NCBI GenBank assembly: GCA_013335275.1
Contig: JAAXVX010000091.1
Location: 1-6,104 of the forward strand
DNA length: 6,104 bases
Source: Bacteroidales bacterium
GTDB taxonomy: Bacteria; Bacteroidota; Bacteroidia; Bacteroidales; UBA932
Direction of reading: 5' to 3'
Positions 1 through 6,104 of the stretch are shown here, piece by piece. The notes below the pieces were generated by a model, which worked only from the letters and a program-made list of their open reading frames with translations, was not told where the DNA came from and made no database searches. A program made the position numbers and the translations under genes. Numbering within the stretch: position 1 is the stretch's first letter; every line of letters starts with the position of its first letter.

Positions 1-411
1 GGCCGGCCGTTTCTTCAGAACAGCCTGATAGAAATAAGCATTTCGCATACCAACAGATATGTATGCGTGCTTACTCATCCGGAAGAAAGTGTTGGGGTGG
101 ATATCGAATCTCTTAACAGAGACTTCTCGGCGGTTGAAAAAAAGGCTCTTTCCGAAGAAGAGATAGAAAACCTCAGCGAAAAATCAAGAAATCTCCATCT
201 TGCTATTCACTGGAGTGCGAAGGAGGCTATTTACAAGAGGATGTCTTTGTCCGATGTGGATTTCTCAAAGCAAATTGAAATTAAACGCTTCACTCCGCGT
301 GAAAGCGGGGAAATAGATGCCGTGTTCATAACCCGTGACGGTCAGGAAATGGAGTTCGAGGTTAACTATGAAACATTTGACAACCACATTCTGGCCTGGC
401 TGGTTGGTTAA
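1..411 (+). CDS. 4'-phosphopantetheinyl transferase, Sfp type (5'-truncated by window edge)
   Basis: The frame is open from base 1 to the TAA at 409-411, giving 136 residues with no start in view, so the N-terminal part lies upstream. Sfp-type family landmarks appear in order: GRPFL at fragment residues 1-5 (usual form GKPxL), ISISHT at 12-17, GVDIE at 32-36 and WSAKEAIYK at 71-79. By analogy with Sfp, D34, E36 and E75 would bind Mg2+, H16 lies in the CoA-binding region, and K74/K79 belong to the KEAxxK signature. Such enzymes move the phosphopantetheine arm of CoA onto a serine of acyl or peptidyl carrier proteins in the cytoplasm. Which carrier protein is served cannot be told, because the upstream neighbour is not visible. 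A Met inside the fragment (base 67 is a CTG/GTG-type start candidate) would lose the SH motif, so it is not a credible start. The gene converges on bcp with a 4-base gap. Family confidence is high; the specific partner is unknown. Confidence 0.88.
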   Translation, partial: GRPFLQNSLIEISISHTNRYVCVLTHPEESVGVDIESLNRDFSAVEKKALSEEEIENLSEKSRNLHLAIHWSAKEAIYKRMSLSDVDFSKQIEIKRFTPRESGEIDAVFITRDGQEMEFEVNYETFDNHILAWLVG

Positions 412-430
412 CAGATTAACCGAGAATCTG
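406..430. terminator. Overlapping hairpins at the convergent gene junction (possible bidirectional terminator)
   Basis: Both convergent genes end in Gly-stop (GGT TAA), so 406-411 and 416-421 form a perfect 6-bp inverted repeat, ggttaa-caga-ttaacc, with a stop codon in each arm. A second, mutually exclusive hairpin pairs cagatt (412-417) with aatctg (425-430). Neither stem is GC-rich and no T-run follows on either strand, so a classic intrinsic terminator is not shown. A role in ending transcription between the converging genes is inferred from position only. Confidence 0.25.
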
Positions 431-862
431 CTTAGAGTGGGCCTTTGTGTCCACTTTTTCTATTATGTCCAGTATGATTGAATTTTCGTCAATTATATAA
501 GTCTTGCGCAGGATTCCGTCGTACTCTTTACCCATAAATTTTTTCCGGCCCCAGGCATCGTATGCTTTTAGAATCGTAACTTCTGTATCAGAAATGAGAG
601 GAAAGGGGAGGCTGAATTTTTCTATGAATCCCTTATGGGATTTTTCATTGTCTTTGCTTATCCCCAATATTTTATATCCCATTGATTCGAACCTGTGATA
701 GTTGTCCCTCAGGTCGCAGGCTTCCGCAGTGCATCCGGGGGTATTGTCCTTCGGGTAAAAATATAATACTAGTTTACTCCCTTTGAAGTCCGACAATTTA
801 ATCTCTTTTCCGTCCTGATTTTTGCCTGCAAAGTCAGGGGCCTTATCTCCTTTTTTCAACAT
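416..862 (-). CDS. bcp: Thioredoxin-dependent thiol peroxidase, Bcp/PrxQ family
   Basis: This 148-residue protein has the usual full length of a Bcp/PrxQ peroxiredoxin, a cytoplasmic enzyme that reduces H2O2 and organic hydroperoxides using thioredoxin. Visible features are the N-terminal GDKAPDF (residues 5-11), the strand LVLYFYPKDNTPGCTAEAC (31-49) with the peroxidatic Cys44 in the PxxxTPGC motif, and the probable resolving Cys49 five residues later, as in E. coli Bcp. The conserved Arg is R119, in GILRKTYIID. The ATG at 860-862 directly precedes the expected MLKKGDKAPDF start and is accepted. The upstream leader is A/T-rich (AAATAAAACAAAAAACC before ATG) with no Shine-Dalgarno sequence. 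I found no match to the TAnnTTTG promoter box on this strand in the upstream gap, where structured repeat copy 1 begins about 40 bases from the start codon. Whether that repeat sits inside the bcp leader or has displaced a promoter is open. Confidence 0.95.
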   Translation of the reverse strand: MLKKGDKAPDFAGKNQDGKEIKLSDFKGSKLVLYFYPKDNTPGCTAEACDLRDNYHRFESMGYKILGISKDNEKSHKGFIEKFSLPFPLISDTEVTILKAYDAWGRKKFMGKEYDGILRKTYIIDENSIILDIIEKVDTKAHSKQILG

Positions 863-902
863 GGTTTTTTGTTTTATTTAACAATCGGGGGGCATATTTG
901 TT

Positions 903-1067
903 TTGCCGGCGGCGAGTTGTTTTGTAGCTTTTTCATTAAACACTGTCACCTAACTGATGAGGGCTTGTGCGTCCTCCTCCGCTCTGCTGCGTCCGGCCGA
1001 ATCGCCCTCATCAACTAGTTGGCAATGCTAAATAAGGGCTAAGCGATTTTCAACTCGCCGCCGGAGA
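903..1067 (-). repeat. Structured 165-bp repeat element, copy 1
   Basis: The ends are inverted repeats: ccggcggcgagttg (906-919) pairs with caactcgccgccgg (1051-1064) over 14 bp. The right end (1050-1067) is identical over 18 bp to both ends of copy 2. The left end has drifted at its outer bases. Inside, gatgagggc (956-964) pairs with gccctcatc (1004-1012), and the stem extends outward to 950/1018 with two mismatches that would be G-U in minus-strand RNA. The region between (965-1003) contains the core shared with copy 2, including ttgtgcgtcc (965-974) and tccggccgaatc (992-1003). The strand given is the one on which it reads the same way as copy 2. There is no ORF inside and no clear target duplication. 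It could be a MITE-like or REP-like element, or a structured RNA. Confidence 0.8.
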
Positions 1068-1080
1068 CACCCCAGGGGTG
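1068..1080. repeat. Palindrome cacccc-a-ggggtg, copy A
   Basis: Perfect 6-bp arms around a single central base, directly abutting the right end of the 165-bp repeat. Its central 11 bases (accccaggggt) recur at 1163-1173. Function unknown: it could be a protein-binding site or part of a repeat family. Confidence 0.5.
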
Positions 1081-1162
1081 ATATGGTAAAGTGCTAATTG
1101 TTAGAGAAATACACAAAAGGTTAAATTCTGTATTACACTATATATCAGGGTTGTACCAAATG

Positions 1163-1173
1163 ACCCCAGGGGT
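1163..1173. repeat. Palindrome accccaggggt, copy B
   Basis: An exact second copy of the 11-base palindrome at 1069-1079, 94 bp further on. It lies 27 bases upstream of the -33 box of the secreted-protein gene, so it could serve as an operator for that promoter. This is inference from position. Confidence 0.45.
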
Positions 1174-1199
1174 AGAGCTGTTTAAAAAGTGCGCATAAC

Positions 1200-1229
1200 T
1201 TGCTCATTGCACAATATTTAATACTTTTG
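1200..1229 (+). promoter_or_regulatory. Bacteroidota primary-sigma promoter for the secreted-protein gene
   Basis: TTG at 1200-1202, a 19-base spacer, and TACTTTTG at 1222-1229 match the Bacteroidota consensus (-33 TTG/TTTG, -7 TAnnTTTG). Transcription would start near 1235, leaving a short A/T-rich leader of about 20 bases before the ATG at 1258. The gene therefore appears to carry its own promoter between the two repeat copies. Confidence 0.65.
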
Positions 1230-1257
1230 TTTCAGGCAAGTACTAAAATTTCTAGTT

Positions 1258-1794
1258 ATGAAAAATCTAAAAAAAGCATTCATTATTATCTCGATAGTAT
1301 TTATGTCTGTTATTACAGCCAATGCTCAATCTTATACTGCAAATTTGGAATTCTATGTTGGTACATGGAGATATACAAATGCATCAACGGGAGAAGAGTT
1401 TACAATACAACTGAGAAAGACTAGCCGTGTTCATGTTGAAGATGGAACTATAGATTGTCTTGTTGGTGCATATACCTATAAGAAAAACGGACAAATTATA
1501 GTGGATTGTATAAATCAGTATAATTCACAGATTGATCCACTTAATATGCCTATTTATGCAACGAACAGAACTTTTGCCGCCTCAGATGTTAACCCAGATA
1601 GACTTTATATGTACGTAATTGATATAGGGAAGAATAAGACAACCTTTTCCAACGAGATTCTTATAATATCTGGCACAGATCCTAAAAATATACGGTGGAT
1701 ATTGAGAAATGACGAGGGTGAGTACGAGACACAAGACTTGCCACCTACTGAGTTTTCAATTCCGACGGATATTGTGCTTACTAGAGTACGATAA
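1258..1794 (+). CDS. Small secreted protein of unknown function (resembles DUF6705)
   Basis: This 178-residue protein has an N-terminal signal peptide: MKNLKK, a hydrophobic stretch at about residues 7-19, then ANA (21-23) before Q24, a good signal peptidase I site. There is no lipobox Cys, so a soluble periplasmic or exported protein is predicted. The mature part opens with LEFYVGTWRYTNASTGEEF (30-48) and is rich in alternating beta-strand-like segments. C67 and C84 could form a disulfide. The FVGTW-Y-N start followed by a strand-rich domain resembles DUF6705, a family of unknown function in Bacteroidota; I assign this from memory of the pattern, not a search. The gene stands alone, with its own promoter upstream and a weak hairpin terminator downstream. 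It is visibly more AT-rich than groEL and is flanked by inverted copies of a 165-bp repeat, so recent acquisition is plausible but unproven. The ATG at 1258 is chosen because it gives a complete signal peptide a short distance after the promoter. Confidence 0.85.
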   Translation: MKNLKKAFIIISIVFMSVITANAQSYTANLEFYVGTWRYTNASTGEEFTIQLRKTSRVHVEDGTIDCLVGAYTYKKNGQIIVDCINQYNSQIDPLNMPIYATNRTFAASDVNPDRLYMYVIDIGKNKTTFSNEILIISGTDPKNIRWILRNDEGEYETQDLPPTEFSIPTDIVLTRVR

Positions 1795-1806
1795 TCAAAT
1801 AGTTAA

Positions 1807-1821
1807 GAGGGCTCTGCCCTC
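1807..1821 (+). terminator. Weak hairpin terminator after the secreted-protein gene
   Basis: gagggc (1807-1812) pairs with gccctc (1816-1821) around the loop tct, 12 bases after the stop codon. It is followed by T-rich but interrupted sequence (actattgttattg). Its position and GC-rich stem suit an intrinsic terminator; the missing clean T-run lowers confidence. Confidence 0.45.
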
Positions 1822-1856
1822 CTCACTATTGTTATTGCTCGATAATTAGCGGCTTG

Positions 1857-2021
1857 TCTCCGGCGGCGAGTTGAAAATCTCTTTTACGTTATTAATTCTT
1901 CCAACCAATTTCGGAGGGCGATTCGGCCGGAGGGAGCACCGCGAGCGAGGACGCACAAGCCCGAAGAAATTGGTTGGAAGTATGTTGGTAACACAAAGAA
2001 TGCTCAACTCGCCGCCGGAGA
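1857..2021 (+). repeat. Structured 165-bp repeat element, copy 2
   Basis: Perfect 18-bp terminal inverted repeats (1857-1874 and 2004-2021) bound an element exactly as long as copy 1 but in opposite orientation. An inner perfect 15-bp stem pairs cttccaaccaatttc (1898-1912) with gaaattggttggaag (1966-1980). After a 3x3 internal loop comes gggc (1916-1919) with gccc (1959-1962). The core shared with copy 1 includes gagggcgattcggccgga (1914-1931) and ggacgcacaagccc (1949-1962). The arms differ in sequence from copy 1 but keep their pairing. The element ends 9 bp before the groEL terminator hairpin. No coding capacity or obvious target duplication is seen. Confidence 0.85.
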
Positions 2022-2030
2022 TTAACAATA

Positions 2031-2061
2031 AAGGGGCTGCCTAGTTATTAGACAGCCCCTT
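2031..2061 (-). terminator. Intrinsic terminator of the groES-groEL operon
   Basis: aaggggctg (2031-2039) and cagcccctt (2053-2061) form a 9-bp GC-rich stem with a 13-base loop, starting 23 bases after the groEL stop on the minus strand. The bases that follow in transcription order (tattgtta) are T-rich but interrupted. Position and stem strength support termination of groESL. Confidence 0.75.
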
Positions 2062-2084
2062 CAAAAATAACTATTTAAAGTGGT

Positions 2085-3731
<1,647 letters not shown>

Positions 3732-3757
3732 TTATAAATTGATATTAATGATTGTAT

Positions 3758-4030
3758 TTATTTAACTACTGCAAGAATGTCCGACTGACGCATCATGAGA
3801 TAAATTTTGGTATCTACATTGATTTCGGTACCTGAATATTTTCCGTAAAGCACTTCGTCGCCTACTTTTAATTCCATTGGTTCATCTTTCTTTCCATTTC
3901 CAACAGCTATAACTTTCCCTGCCTGAGGTTTTTCTTTTGCTGTATCGGGAATGTAAATGCCGCTTGCTGTTTTTGTTTCTGCCTCCTTGGGCTCAACCAA
4001 AACTCTGTCTGCTAAAGGTTTAATGTTCAT
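3758..4030 (-). CDS. groES: Co-chaperonin GroES (Hsp10)
   Basis: GroES is the 10-kDa subunit of the seven-membered lid that caps GroEL. The 90-residue length is typical of shorter Bacteroidota GroES proteins. Visible landmarks are [14 protein letters not shown] at the start and the mobile loop [17 protein letters not shown] at about residues 18-34. Hydrophobic I25-Y26-I27 in that loop corresponds to the E. coli IVL triad that contacts Gro[11 protein letters not shown] follows, then [14 protein letters not shown] and the C-terminal strand SDILAVVK. It is the first gene of the operon with groEL. The ATG is unambiguous and follows an A/T-rich leader. Expression probably starts at a sigma-54-like promoter about 65-80 bases upstream; no CIRCE/HrcA operator (TTAGCACTC-N9-GAGTGCTAA) was seen. 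Confidence 0.98.
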   Translation of the reverse strand: MNIKPLADRVLVEPKEAETKTASGIYIPDTAKEKPQAGKVIAVGNGKKDEPMELKVGDEVLYGKYSGTEINVDTKIYLMMRQSDILAVVK

Positions 4031-4093
4031 GATTAAAAGTTTTTTTAATTTTTATTTATTGTTAGTTATTTTTATGTTCGTAAACGCCATAAA

Positions 4094-4109
4094 CACAAAA
4101 GAGGTGCCA
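4094..4109 (-). promoter_or_regulatory. Sigma-54-like -24/-12 promoter upstream of groESL
   Basis: Read on the minus strand, TGGCAC (4109-4104), five bases, then TTGTG (4098-4094) differs from the RpoN consensus TGGCAC-N5-TTGCW chiefly in the C of the -12 GC. The spacing is exact. Transcription would begin near 4083, about 50 bases before groES. I found no better primary-sigma TAnnTTTG box on this strand in the gap. No enhancer-binding site can be assigned. Confidence 0.45.
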
Positions 4110-4121
4110 AATGTTTCAACT

Positions 4122-4132
4122 GACAAATTGTC
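4122..4132. promoter_or_regulatory. Palindrome gacaa-a-ttgtc, possible operator
   Basis: Perfect 5-bp arms around one base. It covers the candidate -33 TTG of nhaD (4128-4130) and lies 12 bases upstream of the sigma-54-like box of groES. Its position suits a repressor or activator site for either gene; no regulator is identified. Confidence 0.25.
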
Positions 4133-4154
4133 GCTAAAAAATATTATATATTTG
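4128..4154 (+). promoter_or_regulatory. Bacteroidota primary-sigma promoter for nhaD
   Basis: TATATTTG (4147-4154) is a perfect TAnnTTTG -7 box. TTG at 4128-4130 is a -33 candidate with a slightly short 16-base spacer. The predicted start near 4160 would leave only about 6 bases before the GTG at 4166, but about 33 before the ATG at 4193, so it supports the ATG start. Confidence 0.5.
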
Positions 4155-4192
4155 CCCGTTCATTCGTGAGTTTTCACATAAATACTTTTATT

Positions 4193-5569
4193 ATGATTTT
4201 TACCCTGATGCCTCTAATTTTTTTATTGGGGATAATTGCAATTGCTTTTGAGGATGTAATCCGCATAAACAAGGCAGCTATTGCCATTGGAATGAGTATT
4301 GTCTTATGGCTTCTTGTCCTTGTCGACGGAATCCAGATTTTCAACGAACATGGTTCTGAGGCTCTTGAGGCAATGATAAAATCGTTTCCCGGTTTTTCGG
4401 ATATGTCTGTTACCCAACAGGTATATTCATTTTTGGAATACTCAATAACAGAGTCTCTTGGAGATGTTTCGGCAACACTTTTCTTTGTTTTGGGTTCGAT
4501 GGCGATTATTGAACTGATTGACTCCCATGGAGGATTTGATGTAATCATTTCCGCTATCAAAACAAGAAATGAGAGAAAACTTCTCTGGGTCATATCTTTT
4601 CTGACGTTTTTTCTTTCGGCGGTACTGGGTAATCTTGCAACAGTAATCGTTATCGTCGCGATATTGAGAAAGCTCATCTCAAACCACGAGGACCGTTTAG
4701 TATTTGCCTCAATGATAATTATAGCGGCAAATGCCGGAGGAGCATGGTCGCCAATTGGAGATGTTACAACGTTGCTTTTATGGACAGGAGGTAACATTAC
4801 CGCTTTGCATCAAATGTATCAGATAATCCTTCCGAGTCTGGTAATGATGATAGTTCCCCTCTTATTCATTACATTTTCTTTGCCTAAAACTTCAAAAGTT
4901 AAAATATCACGAGGCTTGAAAGCGGATCCCTACATTGCAAAAATAGACCCCAGGTTTAAAAGAATGCTTCTTTGGACCGGGATTGCCTCTTTAGCTTCGG
5001 TGCCTTTGCTTCAGAGCTTTTTTGGTCTTCCTCCTTTTATGGGGGTACTGCTGGGGTTGGCAATCATGTGGGTCATGACAGACAGGATGTGGTTCGAAAG
5101 AAGGAATCCTGCAATACAGGAATTAAGGGTGCAGAGGGTGTTTTCAAGAATAGATGTTCCAACTGTATTATTCTTTTTAGGAATTCTAATGTCTGTTTCT
5201 GCACTTAAAACAGCCGGCCAGCTGGATGTTATGTCGAAATTCCTGGACAAGACTGTTCCTACTCCCGAAACAATCAGTATTATATTAGGACTCACCTCTT
5301 CCTTTCTGGACAATGTTGCACTTGTTGCCGGTACCATGGGAATGTATCCGATTGCGCAAGCAGGTGCTTTTGTTGCAGATGGATCTTTCTGGACCTTCCT
5401 TGCATACTGCGCCGTAACCGGGGGCAGCATACTAATAATCGGATCCGCTTCGGGTGTGACCGTAATGGGACTGGAAAAAATATCTTTTGGCTATTATCTC
5501 AAAAAATTTACTCCTATTGCACTTTTAGGGTATTTTGCGGGAGCAGGCGTATACTTACTTTTGTTTTAA
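4193..5569 (+). CDS. nhaD: Na+/H+ antiporter, NhaD family
   Basis: This 458-residue inner-membrane protein with many hydrophobic helices belongs to the NhaD branch of the ion transporter superfamily. These proteins export Na+ (or Li+) in exchange for protons for salt and pH homeostasis. Family landmarks are AFEDVIRINKAAIA at about residues 18-31, FFVLGSMAIIELIDSHGGF, the signature NAGGAWSPIGDVTT at 180-193, and SSFLDNVALVAG with D373-N374; the acidic residues in the last two motifs are candidates for ion binding. A GTG at 4166 in the same frame would add nine residues. I prefer the ATG at 4193 because it leaves a leader after the -7 box and begins directly with the first membrane segment. The gene is divergent from groES. 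It is followed after 6 bases by tadA and then by a membrane-protein gene, so the three are probably cotranscribed. Confidence 0.92.
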   Translation: MIFTLMPLIFLLGIIAIAFEDVIRINKAAIAIGMSIVLWLLVLVDGIQIFNEHGSEALEAMIKSFPGFSDMSVTQQVYSFLEYSITESLGDVSATLFFVLGSMAIIELIDSHGGFDVIISAIKTRNERKLLWVISFLTFFLSAVLGNLATVIVIVAILRKLISNHEDRLVFASMIIIAANAGGAWSPIGDVTTLLLWTGGNITALHQMYQIILPSLVMMIVPLLFITFSLPKTSKVKISRGLKADPYIAKIDPRFKRMLLWTGIASLASVPLLQSFFGLPPFMGVLLGLAIMWVMTDRMWFERRNPAIQELRVQRVFSRIDVPTVLFFLGILMSVSALKTAGQLDVMSKFLDKTVPTPETISIILGLTSSFLDNVALVAGTMGMYPIAQAGAFVADGSFWTFLAYCAVTGGSILIIGSASGVTVMGLEKISFGYYLKKFTPIALLGYFAGAGVYLLLF

Positions 5570-5575
5570 TATAAC

Positions 5576-6013
5576 ATGACAAATCCGGACGAGAAATTCA
5601 TGAGAGAGGCCTTAAAAGAGGCTCAGAGGGCACTTGAGAGAGATGAGGTTCCTGTGGGCGCCGTTATCGTTTGCGAAGGAAAGATTATTGCCCGGGCACA
5701 CAACCTCACAGAGACTCTTAATGACCCCACTGCTCATGCAGAAATGCAGGCTATAACAATGGCAACCAACTCCTTTGGAGGCAAATATCTGGAAAATTGC
5801 TCTCTGTATGTCACCATGGAGCCTTGTTCAATGTGTGCGTCTGCTCTTAACTGGGCTCAGATAGCTAAAATTATATATGGGGCCGGCGACCCTAAAAGAG
5901 GTTTCTCACTATACTCCCCATCTCTCATTCATCCAAAAACAGAGGTTGTTTCCGGCATACTTGAAAAAGAATGCTCCATAATTGTTAAAGATTTTTTCAA
6001 AAGTAAAAGGTAG
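5576..6013 (+). CDS. tadA: tRNA-specific adenosine deaminase TadA
   Basis: This 145-residue zinc deaminase of the TadA family is predicted to convert A34 to inosine in the anticodon of tRNA-Arg(ACG), letting one tRNA read several arginine codons. The zinc site is complete: H54-A-E56 (in DPTAHAEM), with E56 the proton shuttle, and C84/C87 in the MEPCSMC motif. VPVGAVIV (25-32) and GAGDPKRGFSLYSPSLIHP match the substrate-pocket region of TadA rather than cytidine or guanine deaminases, and the C-terminal helix ends DFFKSKR, as in TadA (E. coli ends DFFRMRR). The ATG at 5576 lies 6 bases after the nhaD stop and the next gene starts 2 bases after this one, so coexpression is likely. The pairing with a Na+/H+ antiporter has no evident functional meaning. 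Confidence 0.95.
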   Translation: MTNPDEKFMREALKEAQRALERDEVPVGAVIVCEGKIIARAHNLTETLNDPTAHAEMQAITMATNSFGGKYLENCSLYVTMEPCSMCASALNWAQIAKIIYGAGDPKRGFSLYSPSLIHPKTEVVSGILEKECSIIVKDFFKSKR

Positions 6014-6015
6014 TT

Positions 6016-6104
6016 ATGCTGGAGTTACTGCAGGATTATGGATTTATAGGACTTTTTATCGGGTCTTTTCTGGCAGCTACTGTAATCCCATTCAGCTCGG
6101 ATGT
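6016..6104 (+). CDS. YqaA-like (COG1238/DedA-related) membrane protein, 3'-truncated by window edge
   Basis: The ATG at 6016, two bases after the tadA stop, opens a frame that runs to the window end: MLELLQDYGFIGLFIGSFLA followed by ATVIPFSSDV. The hydrophobic segment with the FLAAT-IPFSS(D/E) pattern is typical of the N-terminus of YqaA-like small inner-membrane proteins, which are related to the SNARE-associated/DedA (VTT) group. Their function is poorly known; a lipid-handling role is suggested for some DedA relatives. Only 29 residues are visible, so the assignment rests on the first membrane helix and the operon-like position. Confidence 0.65.
   Translation, partial: MLELLQDYGFIGLFIGSFLAATVIPFSSD

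Larger units (their letters stand above)
863..1257. other. 395-base gene-free gap between bcp and the secreted-protein gene
   Basis: No credible coding frame is present. The gap holds structured repeat copy 1 (903-1067), two copies of an 11-bp palindrome (1069-1079 and 1163-1173) with AT-rich sequence between them, and the promoter of the downstream gene (1200-1229). The GC-rich repeat contrasts sharply with the AT-rich remainder. Confidence 0.7.

Noticed and set aside
1..8. ggccggcc at the window start looks like a rare-cutter restriction site from a cloning vector
   Set aside because: The bases are in frame with the PPTase and encode part of the expected GRP(F) motif, so they are natural coding sequence.
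1200..1424. 74-residue plus-strand ORF overlapping the start of the secreted-protein gene
   Set aside because: Its start overlaps the promoter boxes and it lies in another frame of a gene with a convincing signal peptide; its composition is not protein-like.
950..1980. Resemblance of the repeat stems (ctaac / ccaac ... gttgg) to integron attC sites around a gene cassette
   Set aside because: The right-hand sites do not fit GTTRRRY, the stems lack the typical attC bulge arrangement, the two copies are inverted rather than direct, and no integrase is in view. A genome-wide search would settle it.
903..2021. CRISPR array or retron interpretation of the paired structured repeats
   Set aside because: There are only two long inverted copies, with no regular spacers, no cas genes and no reverse transcriptase in the window.
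1846..2028. 60-residue minus-strand ORF across repeat copy 2
   Set aside because: It lies wholly within the inverted-repeat structure, its product resembles no known protein, and copy 1 does not preserve it, so it is a chance frame.
4174..5430. Minus-strand ORFs of 139 and 207 residues opposite nhaD
   Set aside because: They are antisense shadows of a clear NhaD reading frame with no recognisable domains.

Overview
The window looks like chromosomal DNA of a Bacteroidota bacterium, most likely of the Bacteroidales. The signs are a GroEL with a Met/Gly-rich tail beside a 90-residue GroES, promoters of the Bacteroidota TAnnTTTG type, A/T-rich leaders without clear Shine-Dalgarno sequences, and a TadA C-terminus (GAGDPKRGFSLYSPSLIHPK) of the kind I associate with that phylum. 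Most of the window is ordinary housekeeping sequence.

Layout. Positions 1-411 (+) hold the 3' part of a Sfp-type 4'-phosphopantetheinyl transferase. It converges, with a 4-base gap, on a bcp/PrxQ peroxiredoxin at 416-862 (-). The accessory part is 863-2084. A 165-bp structured repeat (903-1067) is followed by AT-rich sequence carrying two copies of an 11-bp palindrome. Next come a well-formed promoter and a lone gene for a small secreted protein of unknown function (1258-1794, resembling DUF6705). A weak terminator follows, and then a second 165-bp copy of the repeat in opposite orientation (1857-2021). Positions 2031-3719 (-) hold groEL and its terminator, with groES upstream at 3758-4030. 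The groES-nhaD gap carries divergent promoter signals, one of them sigma-54-like and pointing at groES. Positions 4193-6104 (+) are a tightly packed run: nhaD (Na+/H+ antiporter), tadA (tRNA adenosine deaminase) and the start of a yqaA-like membrane protein gene.

The most interesting signal is the inverted pair of 165-bp elements around the lone secreted-protein gene. Both copies keep near-identical ends and a conserved central core. The arms around the core differ between copies, yet each copy pairs with itself, with three two-sided compensatory changes and two changes to G-T/G-U. That pattern suggests selection on folding (RNA or single-stranded DNA) or a structured mobile repeat family. 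No transposase, integrase or reverse transcriptase is present, so mobility and function remain inference. The groESL, nhaD-tadA-yqaA and bcp genes show nothing unusual in their proteins.
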